NCBI RefSeq assembly: GCF_001976065.1
Contig: NZ_MNAH01000002.1
Coordinates: forward strand, 706,816-770,815
From: Pseudomonas putida
Lineage (GTDB): Bacteria; Pseudomonadota; Gammaproteobacteria; Pseudomonadales; Pseudomonadaceae
DNA: 64,000 bases
Direction: 5' to 3'
Every line of letters begins with the position of its first letter. Position 1 is the first letter of the stretch. The notes under the pieces were generated by a model. That model did not search any database. It was not told the DNA's origin and saw only the letters and a list, made by a program, of their open reading frames with translations. Positions 28,296 through 37,621 of this stretch are shown here, one piece after another. The translations under genes were made by a program, and so were the position numbers.

Positions 28296-29894
28296 ATGCC
28301 CGAAATCCTGCCCGCGGGTACCGCCCAAGCGCTACCCGCCAATTTGCGTAGACGATCGCGCGGCGTGTTCGCGAGCCGCGGTGGCGCGTGGGTGGTCGGT
28401 TTGTCGGTGCTGGTGTCGTTGCTGGCGCTGCTGCCGATTGCCTACGTCATCGGCGTGTCCCTGCAGACAGGCTGGTCCACGGTGCTGACCCTGGTGTTCC
28501 GGCCACGGGTGGGCGAATTGTTGGTCAACACCGTGTTGCTGGTGGTGCTGACAATTCCCCTGTGTGTCGCGCTGGGGGTGACGCTGGCCTGGCTGACCGA
28601 GCGCACGGACTTGCCCGGGCGGCGTTGGTGGTCATTGCTGGCGACGGCGCCCCTGGCGGTGCCGGCCTTCGTCCACAGCTATGCCTGGGTCAGCCTGGTG
28701 CCGCCGATCCACGGCTTGTTCGCCGGCGTGCTGGTGTCGGTCATTGCGTACTTCCCGTTCCTGTACCTGCCGATTGCCGCGACGCTGCGGCGCCTGGACC
28801 CGGCCATTGAAGATGTCGCCGAATCCTTGGGACTCAAGCCCTGGGCGGTGTTTTTTCGCGTGGTGCTGCCACAGTTGCGCCTGGCCATTTGCGGGGGTGC
28901 ATTGCTGGTCGGCCTGCATCTGCTGGCCGAGTATGGCCTGTACGCGATGATCCGCTTCGACACCTTCACCACCGCGATCTTCGATCAGTTCAAATCCACC
29001 TTCAACGGGCCTGCCGCCCATATGCTGGCCAGCGTGCTTGCCCTGTGTTGCCTGGTGCTGCTGACCGTGGAGTCCGCTGCACGGGGCCATGCGCGCTACG
29101 CCCGGGTGGGTTCCGGTAGCGCCCGCGAGCAACGGATCATAGGCCTGAAAACCCCGGCCAGGGTACTCGCACTGCTGTTGCAGTGCGCCACCTGCGCCCT
29201 GGCGCTGGGTGTGCCCCTGATCACCCTCGGCAGCTGGTTGATCGCCGGAGGCGTGCAGGCCTGGGACCTGGACGAGCTGCTGCCAGCGCTGCAACAAACC
29301 CTGCTGCTGGGTGTGGCGGGCGCGGCCCTGACCACCTGCGCCGCGATTCCGATTGCCTGGCTGTCGATTCGCCATCCGGGGCGCCTGCAACGGCTACTGG
29401 AAAGCTGCAATTACATCACCAGTTCGTTGCCGGGCATCGTCGTGGCGTTGGCCCTGGTGACGGTCACCATTCATTTCGCCCGGCCGATCTACCAGACCAC
29501 CATCACCGTGCTGCTGGCGTACCTGCTGATGTTCTTGCCCCGGGCCCTGGTGAGCTTGCGCGCTGGCATCGCCCAGGCGCCCGTGGAACTGGAAAACATC
29601 GCCCGCAGCCTTGGCCGCTCCCCTACCCGTGCGCTGTGGCTGATCACCCTGCGCCTGGCCGCGCCAGGAGCCGCTGCCGGTGCTGCGCTGGTGTTCCTGG
29701 CGATCACCAATGAACTGACCGCCACCCTGTTGCTCGCACCCAATGGCACACGGACCCTGGCGACCGGCTTCTGGGCCATGACCAGCGAAATCGACTATGT
29801 CGCGGCCGCACCCTATGCCCTGCTGATGATCCTGTTGTCGCTGCCCTTGACCGGGCTCCTGTATCACCAATCGAAAAAAGCGGCTGGCCGATGA
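28296..29894 (+). CDS. fbpB: Ferric iron ABC transporter permease FbpB/HitB
   Basis: A 532-residue inner-membrane permease made of two fused permease units with about 12 hydrophobic segments. EAA-type cytoplasmic loops appear twice ([18 protein letters not shown] and [20 protein letters not shown]). The ATG at 28296 immediately follows the fbpA stop; a TTG three bases earlier is possible. Its stop overlaps the fbpC start (ATGA). Confidence 0.9.
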   Translation: MPEILPAGTAQALPANLRRRSRGVFASRGGAWVVGLSVLVSLLALLPIAYVIGVSLQTGWSTVLTLVFRPRVGELLVNTVLLVVLTIPLCVALGVTLAWLTERTDLPGRRWWSLLATAPLAVPAFVHSYAWVSLVPPIHGLFAGVLVSVIAYFPFLYLPIAATLRRLDPAIEDVAESLGLKPWAVFFRVVLPQLRLAICGGALLVGLHLLAEYGLYAMIRFDTFTTAIFDQFKSTFNGPAAHMLASVLALCCLVLLTVESAARGHARYARVGSGSAREQRIIGLKTPARVLALLLQCATCALALGVPLITLGSWLIAGGVQAWDLDELLPALQQTLLLGVAGAALTTCAAIPIAWLSIRHPGRLQRLLESCNYITSSLPGIVVALALVTVTIHFARPIYQTTITVLLAYLLMFLPRALVSLRAGIAQAPVELENIARSLGRSPTRALWLITLRLAAPGAAAGAALVFLAITNELTATLLLAPNGTRTLATGFWAMTSEIDYVAAAPYALLMILLSLPLTGLLYHQSKKAAGR

Positions 29895-30961
29895 GCACAC
29901 TAGAACTGCATTCATTGAACAAATTCTATGGCTCCCAGCGAGCCCTGGATAACGTCAGCCTGTCGGTGCCCAGCGGCAGCCGAACGGTCATCGTCGGCCC
30001 CTCGGGCTCAGGCAAGACCACCTTGTTGCGGATGATTGCCGGCTTCGAGTTCCCCGACTCAGGCCGCCTGTCGCTCAATGGCCAGACCCTGGTCGACAGC
30101 ACCCATGAAGTGCCGGCGCACCAACGCCTGATTGGCTACGTCCCCCAGGACGGCGCGTTGTTCCCGCACATGACCGTGGCCGACAACATCGGCTTCGGCT
30201 TGGCGAGCAAAGGCCGCGAAAAGCAGGCGCGTGTCGCGCAATTGATGGACAGTGTGGCACTGGATTCGAACATGGCCGCGCGCTGGCCCCACGAGCTGTC
30301 CGGGGGCCAGCAGCAGCGCGTGGCCCTGGCGCGGGCGCTGGCGCAGCAGCCACGACTGATGCTGCTGGACGAGCCGTTCTCGGCACTTGATACAGGGCTG
30401 CGCGCGGTCATGCGCAAAATGGTCGCGCGCCTGCTGGAAGACGCGGGCGTCACTACCATCCTGGTCACCCATGATCAGAGCGAAGCCTTGTCGTTCGCCG
30501 ATCAACTGGCGGTGATGCGCCATGGCCGGCTGGTACAGTCAGGCCATCCGCTGGACCTCTATCGCTACCCCGAAGATGAGCAGACCGCACTGTTTCTCGG
30601 CGACGCCGTGGTCATGCCGGCCCGGATCGAGGCTGGCTGGGCGCATTGCGACCTGGGCCGGATCCCGGTCAACAACCACCGCAACAACCACTCGGCGCAG
30701 ATCATGCTCCGCCCCGAACAATTGCAACTGGCCAGCGTCCTGCCCGACGCCACGGATGTCACGGGCTGCCGTGCCAAGGTGGTGGACCGGGATTTCAGCG
30801 GCAACACCTGCACCTTGACCGTGGAGCTTCAATCACGCGCCCCCGACCAGTCCGTCGGCCGATCGTTGCTGGTACGCAGTTCCGGCATGTATGCGCCGCC
30901 TGCCGGCAGCGCCGTCCAGGTCTCGACCATCGGCCACGCGCACGTGCTGGGCGAGCCTTGA
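29891..30961 (+). CDS. fbpC: Ferric iron ABC transporter ATP-binding protein FbpC
   Basis: A 356-residue ATPase with Walker [10 protein letters not shown], signature LSGGQQQR, Walker B LMLLDEP and switch histidine in LVTHDQSEA. The C-terminal 120 residues form a TOBE-type regulatory domain. It powers iron uptake by FbpAB. Its stop is 24 bases from the convergent recombinase stop, with no visible terminator between them. Confidence 0.92.
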   Translation: MSTLELHSLNKFYGSQRALDNVSLSVPSGSRTVIVGPSGSGKTTLLRMIAGFEFPDSGRLSLNGQTLVDSTHEVPAHQRLIGYVPQDGALFPHMTVADNIGFGLASKGREKQARVAQLMDSVALDSNMAARWPHELSGGQQQRVALARALAQQPRLMLLDEPFSALDTGLRAVMRKMVARLLEDAGVTTILVTHDQSEALSFADQLAVMRHGRLVQSGHPLDLYRYPEDEQTALFLGDAVVMPARIEAGWAHCDLGRIPVNNHRNNHSAQIMLRPEQLQLASVLPDATDVTGCRAKVVDRDFSGNTCTLTVELQSRAPDQSVGRSLLVRSSGMYAPPAGSAVQVSTIGHAHVLGEP

Positions 30962-30985
30962 TCCCTGAGCCTTGGCGCATGGCCG

Positions 30986-31924
30986 TCAAAGGTCGAAGCG
31001 ATCCACTGCGCGGCGGCGCTCGTTGTCGTCGCGCACATCGTAGTTGGCGGTGGTCTGGATGTTGCTGTGGTGCGCCAGTTTTTGCGCGATGGACAGGTCG
31101 TGCTCTTCGATCACCCGGGTGATGAACGAGCGGCGAAAATCATGCGGCATGATTTTCGCCCCCACCTGTGCGCCACGCTGTCGGGCGATGTAATAGATCG
31201 CGTGTTTGGTGATGCGCTCGCGGGTGATGTGGCTGCCGCGACGAATGCGATTGAACAGAAACGGGTCGTCTTCTTCGCCTTCCTTGAGCGTCGAGCGGCG
31301 TAGTTCCAGCCAGGCGTCGAGTTTGGCGAATGCCCAGGCCGGGGCGTACTTGATCAACTGTTTGTTGCCCTTGGCCGTGACGCGCAGGCTGCGCTCATTG
31401 AAGTCGAGCTGATTGAGGTCCAGGTTCACCGACTCCGATTTGCGCATGCCCGAACCGTACAGAATCGCGATGATGGCGGCGTCACGCCGGCCTTGTGGCC
31501 GAGGATCGGCGGCACAGACTTCCATCAGTTCCTGGATCAATGAACGCCGCAGGTTGCGCCCCTGGGACAGGCGCGTGCCAGCAATGCCCTTGACCGAGCG
31601 CATTTTCAGCAGGTGTTCCTGGCTGATCAGGCTCATGCGCCACGCTTCGTTCATCACCCCACGCACCGCATTGACGTACAGCGACGACGTATTGGGCGCA
31701 TAGCCGTCGGTGCGCAAGGCGGCGACCAGGGCGATGACATCTTCGGGCTGCAGGTTGTGCCAGGCAATGTCCTCGATGTTCACCTCTTCGAAGCCCAGGC
31801 GGTCGGCGGCGTCCTGCAGGACATAACGCATGGTCAGTTGGCTGGAGGGCGCCAGTCGCGCCAGGTACAGGGTGAGCGGATTGGGTCTGAGGGCACTTGG
31901 ATCAGTTGCGGGTAAGTCAGTCAA
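30986..31924 (-). CDS. Orphan tyrosine-type site-specific recombinase
   Basis: A 312-residue integrase/XerCD-like recombinase with an N-terminal SAM-like DNA-binding domain (about 1-115) and a C-terminal catalytic domain. The catalytic set is visible: R in GSGMRKSE, K in VTAKGNK, H-x-x-R in PHDFRRSF, H in AHHSNIQTT and the nucleophile Y in TANYD. It looks intact. It stands alone: no excisionase, island, phage genes or direct repeats were noticed beside it, and both neighbours are housekeeping-type genes. XerC and XerD normally lie in other gene contexts, so this is a third recombinase of unknown target. Confidence 0.88.
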   Translation of the reverse strand: MTDLPATDPSALRPNPLTLYLARLAPSSQLTMRYVLQDAADRLGFEEVNIEDIAWHNLQPEDVIALVAALRTDGYAPNTSSLYVNAVRGVMNEAWRMSLISQEHLLKMRSVKGIAGTRLSQGRNLRRSLIQELMEVCAADPRPQGRRDAAIIAILYGSGMRKSESVNLDLNQLDFNERSLRVTAKGNKQLIKYAPAWAFAKLDAWLELRRSTLKEGEEDDPFLFNRIRRGSHITRERITKHAIYYIARQRGAQVGAKIMPHDFRRSFITRVIEEHDLSIAQKLAHHSNIQTTANYDVRDDNERRRAVDRFDL

Positions 31925-32108
31925 ACGAAACGGCCTTGGATAAAGAGTAAACAGAAAACGCCATGGCGACAGGGATGGCCGCTACGCTGCCGGTCATGGC
32001 CGGGAAAGTCAATGTTGTGCCGACAACGGCCACGGAGGATCACGATAGACGAATTGAAACATGGCGCTGCTAAACCTTGACCGGACTCGATCGGGGCAGG
32101 AGCAATCC

Positions 32109-33488
32109 ATGAGAATCAGTGTATTTGGTAGCGGCTATGTTGGCCTGGTACAAGCGGCGGTATTGGCTGAAGTCGGCCACGACGTGGTCTGCATGGACGT
32201 CGACGAGAAAAAGGTCGAGGGGCTGCAACAGGGCCACGTGAGCATTTTCGAACCGGGGCTGGCCAGCCTGGTACGCGAAGGCCTGGACGCCCGTCGGCTG
32301 CAGTTCACCAGCGATGAAAAACTTGCGGTGCAACATGGCCAGGTGTTGTTCATCGCAGTCGGCACACCGTCCCGGGACGATGGCTCGGCCGACCTGAGCC
32401 ATGTGATGGCGGTGGGCGAAGCGGTGGCTCGGCACCGTGAACAAGCGGTGATCCTGGTGGAGAAATCCACCGTGCCGGTGGGTACCGGCGATGCCCTGCG
32501 CGCGCATATCGACAGGTGCCTGATCAAGGTCGGGCGTCTGTTGCAATTCGATATCGTCTCCAACCCCGAATTTCTCAAGGAAGGCTCGGCCGTTGCCGAT
32601 TGCCGGCGTCCGGACCGTATCGTCGTGGGTTGTGAGCGTGAAGACGTGCGTGACGTGATGCGTGACCTCTACGCGCCGTTCAACCGCAACCATGAACGCA
32701 TCATGTTCATGGATTTGCGCAGTGCCGAGCTGACCAAATACGCCGCCAACTGCATGCTGGCGACCAAGATCAGCTTCATCAACCAGATCGCCGAGCTGGC
32801 CGAACACCTGGGTGCCGACATCGAATCGGTGCGCCTGGGCATCGGCGCCGACTCGCGCATCGGCTACCACTTCATCTACCCCGGCTGCGGTTATGGCGGT
32901 TCCTGCTTCCCCAAGGACATGCGCGCCCTGATCCGCAGCGCCGAAGAGGCCCATTGCTCCAGCGACCTTTTGCAAGCGGTGGAAGCCATCAACCAGCGGC
33001 AGAAACACAAGCTGTTCGAGCGCCTCAAGGCATTCTACAAAGGCGAACTGCGGGGCAAGACCTTCGCGGTCTGGGGCCTGGCCTTCAAGCCCAACACCGA
33101 CGACATGCGCGATGCGCCGAGCCGCCTACTGCTCGAATCGCTATGGGCCGCCGGGGCGAATGTCCGTGCATTCGACCCCGAAGCCATGCAACAAACCCAG
33201 CAGTTGTATCCCGATGAATCCAGGTTGATGCTCATGGGCACCCCGGAATCGGTGCTCAACGGTGCGGACGCGCTGATCATCTGCACCGAGTGGCAACAAT
33301 TCAAGGCGCCGGATTTTGACCTGATCCGCCAGCGCCTCAATGCACCGGTGATCTTCGACGGCCGTAACCTGTACGACGCCGAGCGCCTGGCGCGCAATGG
33401 TTTCATGTACTTTCCGATGGGCCGCGGTGATTCGCGCAACTTGCCGATTCCGTATCAGCAATGGCCTGCGGCACAAGTAGTCGCCTGA
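32109..33488 (+). CDS. ugd: UDP-glucose 6-dehydrogenase
   Basis: A 459-residue enzyme that oxidises UDP-glucose to UDP-glucuronate with two NAD+, supplying precursors for exopolysaccharide or lipid A sugars. The NAD-binding motif is VFGSGYVGLVQAAVLAE, and the catalytic cysteine is in GYGGSCFPKD. The ATG at 32109 follows a GGAG site; a longer open frame begins 16 codons earlier without one. It is a single gene: an intrinsic terminator lies about 150 bases downstream. The 184 bases before it hold no clear promoter motif. Confidence 0.92.
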   Translation: MRISVFGSGYVGLVQAAVLAEVGHDVVCMDVDEKKVEGLQQGHVSIFEPGLASLVREGLDARRLQFTSDEKLAVQHGQVLFIAVGTPSRDDGSADLSHVMAVGEAVARHREQAVILVEKSTVPVGTGDALRAHIDRCLIKVGRLLQFDIVSNPEFLKEGSAVADCRRPDRIVVGCEREDVRDVMRDLYAPFNRNHERIMFMDLRSAELTKYAANCMLATKISFINQIAELAEHLGADIESVRLGIGADSRIGYHFIYPGCGYGGSCFPKDMRALIRSAEEAHCSSDLLQAVEAINQRQKHKLFERLKAFYKGELRGKTFAVWGLAFKPNTDDMRDAPSRLLLESLWAAGANVRAFDPEAMQQTQQLYPDESRLMLMGTPESVLNGADALIICTEWQQFKAPDFDLIRQRLNAPVIFDGRNLYDAERLARNGFMYFPMGRGDSRNLPIPYQQWPAAQVVA

Positions 33489-33634
33489 CAACAACAGGGC
33501 TAAGCGGTGGTTGTCGGTGCCAGGCCTTACATCAGAATTAATGAACTCAACCTTCATTAATATGAATTTGTCAGCATCGGAAATGAACGGCACACTGTCA
33601 CCGTTCCTCCCCCAATAGTTGGAACAACTTCAAG

Positions 33635-33669
33635 GGCTTTCTGGGTTTCCCAGACAAGCCTTTTTTTTT
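33635..33669 (+). terminator. Intrinsic terminator directly before the HPP gene
   Basis: GGCTT-T-CTGGG-TTT-CCCAG-AC-AAGCC forms a strong stem and is followed by nine T. It lies 150 bases after the ugd stop but only about 22 bases before the HPP gene start. It may end ugd transcripts or attenuate read-through into HPP. The bases 33489-33634 otherwise show no gene. Confidence 0.8.
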
Positions 33670-33690
33670 CCTCGGTTTTTCAATGGAACG

Positions 33691-34413
33691 ATGTACATCA
33701 TGCTAGCTCGCTGGTTGCCCGCCGCTGTCAATACCCGCCCTACGGAATGGAGTCGCGCCGCCATCGGCATGTCGCTCGGCACCCTGTTCAGCGTCTGGCT
33801 ATGCGGCCAGGTATTCGGCATGCAAGTCGCTCAGCACCTGGTCGGGCCGCTGGGTGCCTCGGCGGTGCTGTTGTTCGCGGTATCTTCCGGCGCGCTCGCC
33901 CAGCCCTGGTCGATACTCGGCGGTTACTTGAGCGCTGCTGTGGTATCGCTGCTGGTGGCCCATGTGCTCGGCCGGACCCTGGGCAGCGCCTGCCTGGCGG
34001 CGGGCATGGCGCTGATCCTGATGTGCTGGCTGCGTTGCCTGCACCCACCGGCCGGGGCACTGGCATTGCTGTTGGTGCTGGCGGACCCTGCGACCATTGC
34101 CATGGACTGGAAAGCCCTTGGCCCGGTGATGCTCGCCGCTTCGACCATGCTGTTCAGCGCCCTGGCCTACAACAACCTGACGCGCATCCGATATCCCAAG
34201 CGTGCCAGCGAGCCGGTGGCCGTGGTCCCGGCCGACCACCCGCCCGTGGACTCCCAGGCGATCACCGCCCAGGACCTCAAACTGGCCCTGGCGGACATGG
34301 AGGCCTTCTTCGACGTCACCCCCGAAGACCTCGAACAACTGGTCCATGCCAGTGAGTTGTACGCCAGGCGGCGCAGTATCGGGGAAGTGCTGAGCCGTAC
34401 AACGTCCGACTAG
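33691..34413 (+). CDS. HPP-family integral membrane protein
   Basis: A 240-residue inner-membrane protein with about four to five hydrophobic segments and the family hallmark LRCLHPPAGALALLLVLADP. HPP proteins have been linked to nitrite transport in plants and cyanobacteria; their role in Pseudomonas is uncertain. A soluble C-terminal tail of about 60 residues (DLKLALADMEAFFDVTPEDL) is predicted helical. The start at 33691 (MYIM) or the ATG at 33700 are both possible. A terminator precedes it by about 22 bases, so its own promoter would have to be inside or before that hairpin. Confidence 0.8.
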   Translation: MYIMLARWLPAAVNTRPTEWSRAAIGMSLGTLFSVWLCGQVFGMQVAQHLVGPLGASAVLLFAVSSGALAQPWSILGGYLSAAVVSLLVAHVLGRTLGSACLAAGMALILMCWLRCLHPPAGALALLLVLADPATIAMDWKALGPVMLAASTMLFSALAYNNLTRIRYPKRASEPVAVVPADHPPVDSQAITAQDLKLALADMEAFFDVTPEDLEQLVHASELYARRRSIGEVLSRTTSD

Positions 34414-34763
34414 TGGTCGATTTGCGCCTTGCCCTGAAGTGTCCAGCGGCTAAAGTAAAAACGTACCGCACAGAGTTGTCTGCCTTTCACTACGAAGTCT
34501 GGCTCGCCGTAATAGTCCAGTAGCGATGACACAGGAAGTCTGGCTATGGAGAAATACTCAACCTTGTTGGGTGGCGATGCTGGCTTTGCGCTTTAACAGA
34601 ACCGCGCCTCCTTGTGAAACACCGCGATTCCCTCGCGTAACCTGCTGTCCGCAAAAAATGGCGCTTGGCGCTATAGCAAGTGATTCGCGTGCTTCAAGTT
34701 CCGCCAGCTCTCTGGCTCTGGTGGTTTCGAAACTTTTTTCGAAATCTACGAGAGGAACATCCA
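34414..34763 (+). promoter_or_regulatory. 350-base leader of the oxidase/P450 operon with a twin TTTCGAAA site
   Basis: No credible gene lies here. GAAGTCTGGCT occurs twice (near 34494 and 34531). TTTCGAAA, itself an 8-base palindrome, occurs twice at 34725-34732 and 34737-34744, centred 12 bases apart and just before the ribosome site at 34751-34755. A GCCAG/CTGGC stem lies at 34703-34716. The twin palindrome looks like an operator close to the start of the operon, but the regulator is unknown. Confidence 0.4.
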
Positions 34764-36386
34764 ATGAGCACCTCACTCCTGCAACGGCTGGGCACGCCGC
34801 TGTTCGACCCCGGAAAACGTCACCATCTGCCGTTGCGCGACTACATGGACCTGACGATCGAGCGCATGCGCACGATTGTGCGTGATGGCCTGATCACCAA
34901 CGACATGTGGCTGGGGCAGCCCCGCCAGTCAGACTTTCGACAGATGTACGAACGTACGGGGCTGGTCGGCGCTTATGACTATGCGCTGTTCTCGTCGATC
35001 GTTGACCACATGATCGCCGGCAACGCACTGTTCGCCCAGGCAAGCGCGGTGCAAGTCGCGCGTTACCGCCAGGAAGTGATCGAGATGGGCGCGGTCTATG
35101 CCTTTGGCTGTACCGAGATCAACAGCGGCTCGGATGTGCGCAACCTGCAAACCCAGGTCACCTTTGAACGCCAAGGCCAGTGCCTGATCCTGCATACGCC
35201 TGCCCCGGCGGCCTGCAAGTTCTGGATCGGCAATGCCCTGCATGCCGCCCAGGTGGTCATGGTGCTGGCACGCTTGATCGTCGACGGTGAGGACGAAGGG
35301 CTCCACTGGTTTCGCGTGCCGATTCGCGAACAGGAAAACGGCCCGTTGTTACCCGGCGTCAAGGCCATGGCCTGCGATCCCAAGGGCGGAATTCACGCGA
35401 ACCAGGTGGCCGGCATTCGCTTCGACCGGATGAAGCTGTCGCTGGATGCGTTGATGCAACGCCACGCACAATTCGACAAGAACGGTGCATTCAGCAGTAA
35501 CGTGCCCAGGAGCGAACGCCTGACCTGCGCCATGGAAACCTTCATCCAGGAGCGGTTGTTGCTCCTGGCCGCAGCGAGCAATGGCGCGAGCCTGTGCGCT
35601 CATCTGGCCTATCGTTTCGCCGGCCATCGCCAGGTGCAAGCCGGCACCACGCGCCTACCCTTGTTGCACAAACCGTTGATTCGCCAACGGCTCTATACCG
35701 AACAACTCAAGGCACTGGCGCTGAAGCTGCTGGAGCAGGCAATCGTGTCGAGCTTCGAAGCGCAATGGGATCAACTGCACAAGCGCAAGGAGCTGCACAT
35801 CCTCGCTGCCATTGCCAAAAGCATCGGCACCTGGACGGCGCTGGATGTCATGGGCATGTGCCGGGAAATCTGTGGCTCTCAGGGTTTTCACCATTACAAC
35901 CAGATCGTCACATTGCGCATGGACTGCGAGATCAGCGTGACGTTTGCCGGGGACAACAGTGTCATGGCCTATCAGGTGGCCAGGGATGCAATCACCCGGC
36001 CGCGTTTTGCCTCACGCCCCACCGCCAATGTTGCACAGCGTATTGAAAAGACCCTTGTCGAACGCTGTAGAAATCCGGGTGAAGTCTCCCACCGACAGGC
36101 CGTTGCCCTGACTTACGCCCGTGCCCTGGACCTGATCATCGGGGAAGCCGAGAACACGCCTCTGGTCTCGCCCCAGACGCTGCACGACCTGATCGATGTG
36201 TTTGCGCCGCCGTTGAGCGAAGGCGGCCTCGTCGCCAACAGCACCGACCTGAACAGCCATGCCACCGAAGAACAGCTGGCGATGCTGGCTGCCTTGCTGG
36301 CGCCGCCGGCGGAATTGGTCAGTGCGCCCATCGATAAACCGGACTACATCCGCCAGTTCACCGCTGCACTGTACGGGGAGCAGTAA
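34764..36386 (+). CDS. Acyl-CoA-oxidase-like flavoprotein lacking the catalytic glutamate
   Basis: A 540-residue acyl-CoA oxidase/dehydrogenase superfamily member. Flavin-site segments are clear: FGCTEINSGSDVRNLQT, FWIGNALHAAQVVMVLARL and HWFRVPIREQENGPLLPGVK. In peroxisomal-type oxidases the active-site glutamate lies in TFEGENTVM; here the segment reads TFAGDNSVM, with alanine at residue 395. The protein therefore probably does not run standard alpha-proton abstraction, or uses another base. The ATG at 34764 follows AGAGG; the open frame extends upstream without support. The P450 gene starts 2 bases after its stop. The substrate is unknown. Confidence 0.8.
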   Translation: MSTSLLQRLGTPLFDPGKRHHLPLRDYMDLTIERMRTIVRDGLITNDMWLGQPRQSDFRQMYERTGLVGAYDYALFSSIVDHMIAGNALFAQASAVQVARYRQEVIEMGAVYAFGCTEINSGSDVRNLQTQVTFERQGQCLILHTPAPAACKFWIGNALHAAQVVMVLARLIVDGEDEGLHWFRVPIREQENGPLLPGVKAMACDPKGGIHANQVAGIRFDRMKLSLDALMQRHAQFDKNGAFSSNVPRSERLTCAMETFIQERLLLLAAASNGASLCAHLAYRFAGHRQVQAGTTRLPLLHKPLIRQRLYTEQLKALALKLLEQAIVSSFEAQWDQLHKRKELHILAAIAKSIGTWTALDVMGMCREICGSQGFHHYNQIVTLRMDCEISVTFAGDNSVMAYQVARDAITRPRFASRPTANVAQRIEKTLVERCRNPGEVSHRQAVALTYARALDLIIGEAENTPLVSPQTLHDLIDVFAPPLSEGGLVANSTDLNSHATEEQLAMLAALLAPPAELVSAPIDKPDYIRQFTAALYGEQ

Positions 36387-36388
36387 TC

Positions 36389-37621
36389 ATGGATGTTCAA
36401 GCGCTGCTCGACTTTACCCATCGCGAAACGGTGCGCGTCCCCTACCCGGCTTATCGCTACCTGCGTGAGCACCATCCGGTCTATTGGTGTCCGCACTTCA
36501 AGGCCTGGTTCCTGACCCGCTACCGCGATGTCTTTGCCGCTCAAGGTGACGCCAGGCGTTTTTCCTCGAACCGCATGCAACAGCTGGTCGATGCGCAGGT
36601 ACCCGCGCAAAAGCGCGCGCAACTGGCGACTTTCGTCAAGCTCGCCTCCGACTGGATGTACTCCCAGGACGGTGAACCACACAAGGTCAGCCGCCACCTG
36701 TTGGGCAGGGCCTTTACGCCCCGTGCTATCGAATCCTTGAGGCAAACCATTCAGGACATCACCGATGAAGAGTTATCCGGCCTCGAACGGCAAACCGATT
36801 TGATGGCCAACCTGTTCAACCGCGTACCGGCGCTGATCCTGGCCAGGCTCTACGGCATCGCGCGCGAGGACGCGTTGAAGCTGCGGCGCTGGACCGATGA
36901 CATCCTGATTTTCCTGGTCGGCAGTCTCGACCCCGACTATGGACCGGCGCAAGCGCTCAAAGGCGTGGAAGAGATGTACGGGTATTTTGCGGACGTCATC
37001 GAACAGCGCCGCAAACAGCCGCAGGATGATCTGGTCAGCCGGGTACTGGAGGCCAGCCAGGGCAGCGCGTCGAGCAATGAAGAGGTGTTGGCACAGATCG
37101 TCTTCATCCTGGTTGCCGGCTACACCACCAGCGCCGATCAGCTGTGCATCGGCTTGCTGCATTTGCTTGAGCATCCCCAGCAGCACCGGGCACTGGTGGC
37201 TGACCTGAGCCTGGTAAAACCGGCCATCGAAGAGATGCTGCGCTTTGATTCCGCGGGGTCTTTCAGTCATCGCGTGCTCAATGAAGACGTCGAAATAGAC
37301 GGTGTCACGATGAAAAAAGGCGACCTGGTCTACCTGATGCGCGCCGCCGCCAATCGTGACCCGGCGAAGTTCGAAAACCCTGACCGCTTCGATATCCACC
37401 GCACGCACAACGATCACCTGGCGTTCGGCCGGGGTGAGCATTTCTGCATGGGCACCGCGTTATTCCGCCTGGAGGCCGAGGTGGTGTTCACCTCGTTATT
37501 CAAGCGATTCCCGGACCTGCAACTGATTGCGGACAGACCGGCGATATGGCGGACCAACAATCTGCAGTTTCGTGGACTCAAATCACTGCCCATTGATCTG
37601 GGCCAAGGAGCGCTGCAATGA
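36389..37621 (+). CDS. Cytochrome P450
   Basis: A 410-residue soluble bacterial P450. The heme-thiolate cysteine is C353 in FGRGEHFCMG, and the ExxR pair is in EEMLR. The I-helix segment VAGYTTSAD has T246 where the acid of the acid-alcohol pair (D/E) normally lies, followed by the conserved T247. Proton delivery may thus differ from the standard mechanism. No ferredoxin or ferredoxin reductase gene is adjacent. It follows the oxidase-like gene by 2 bases and overlaps the Rid gene by 4 (ATGA at 37618-37621), so all are one transcript. The substrate is unknown. Confidence 0.9.
   Translation: MDVQALLDFTHRETVRVPYPAYRYLREHHPVYWCPHFKAWFLTRYRDVFAAQGDARRFSSNRMQQLVDAQVPAQKRAQLATFVKLASDWMYSQDGEPHKVSRHLLGRAFTPRAIESLRQTIQDITDEELSGLERQTDLMANLFNRVPALILARLYGIAREDALKLRRWTDDILIFLVGSLDPDYGPAQALKGVEEMYGYFADVIEQRRKQPQDDLVSRVLEASQGSASSNEEVLAQIVFILVAGYTTSADQLCIGLLHLLEHPQQHRALVADLSLVKPAIEEMLRFDSAGSFSHRVLNEDVEIDGVTMKKGDLVYLMRAAANRDPAKFENPDRFDIHRTHNDHLAFGRGEHFCMGTALFRLEAEVVFTSLFKRFPDLQLIADRPAIWRTNNLQFRGLKSLPIDLGQGALQ

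Noticed and set aside
30800..32110. Attachment sites or a genomic island around the tyrosine recombinase
   Set aside because: No tRNA, no direct repeat and no shift in base composition were seen by eye beside it.
34526..34885. A 119-codon open frame ahead of the oxidase-like gene
   Set aside because: No ribosome site, no recognisable domain, and it overlaps the supported start at 34764 in another frame.
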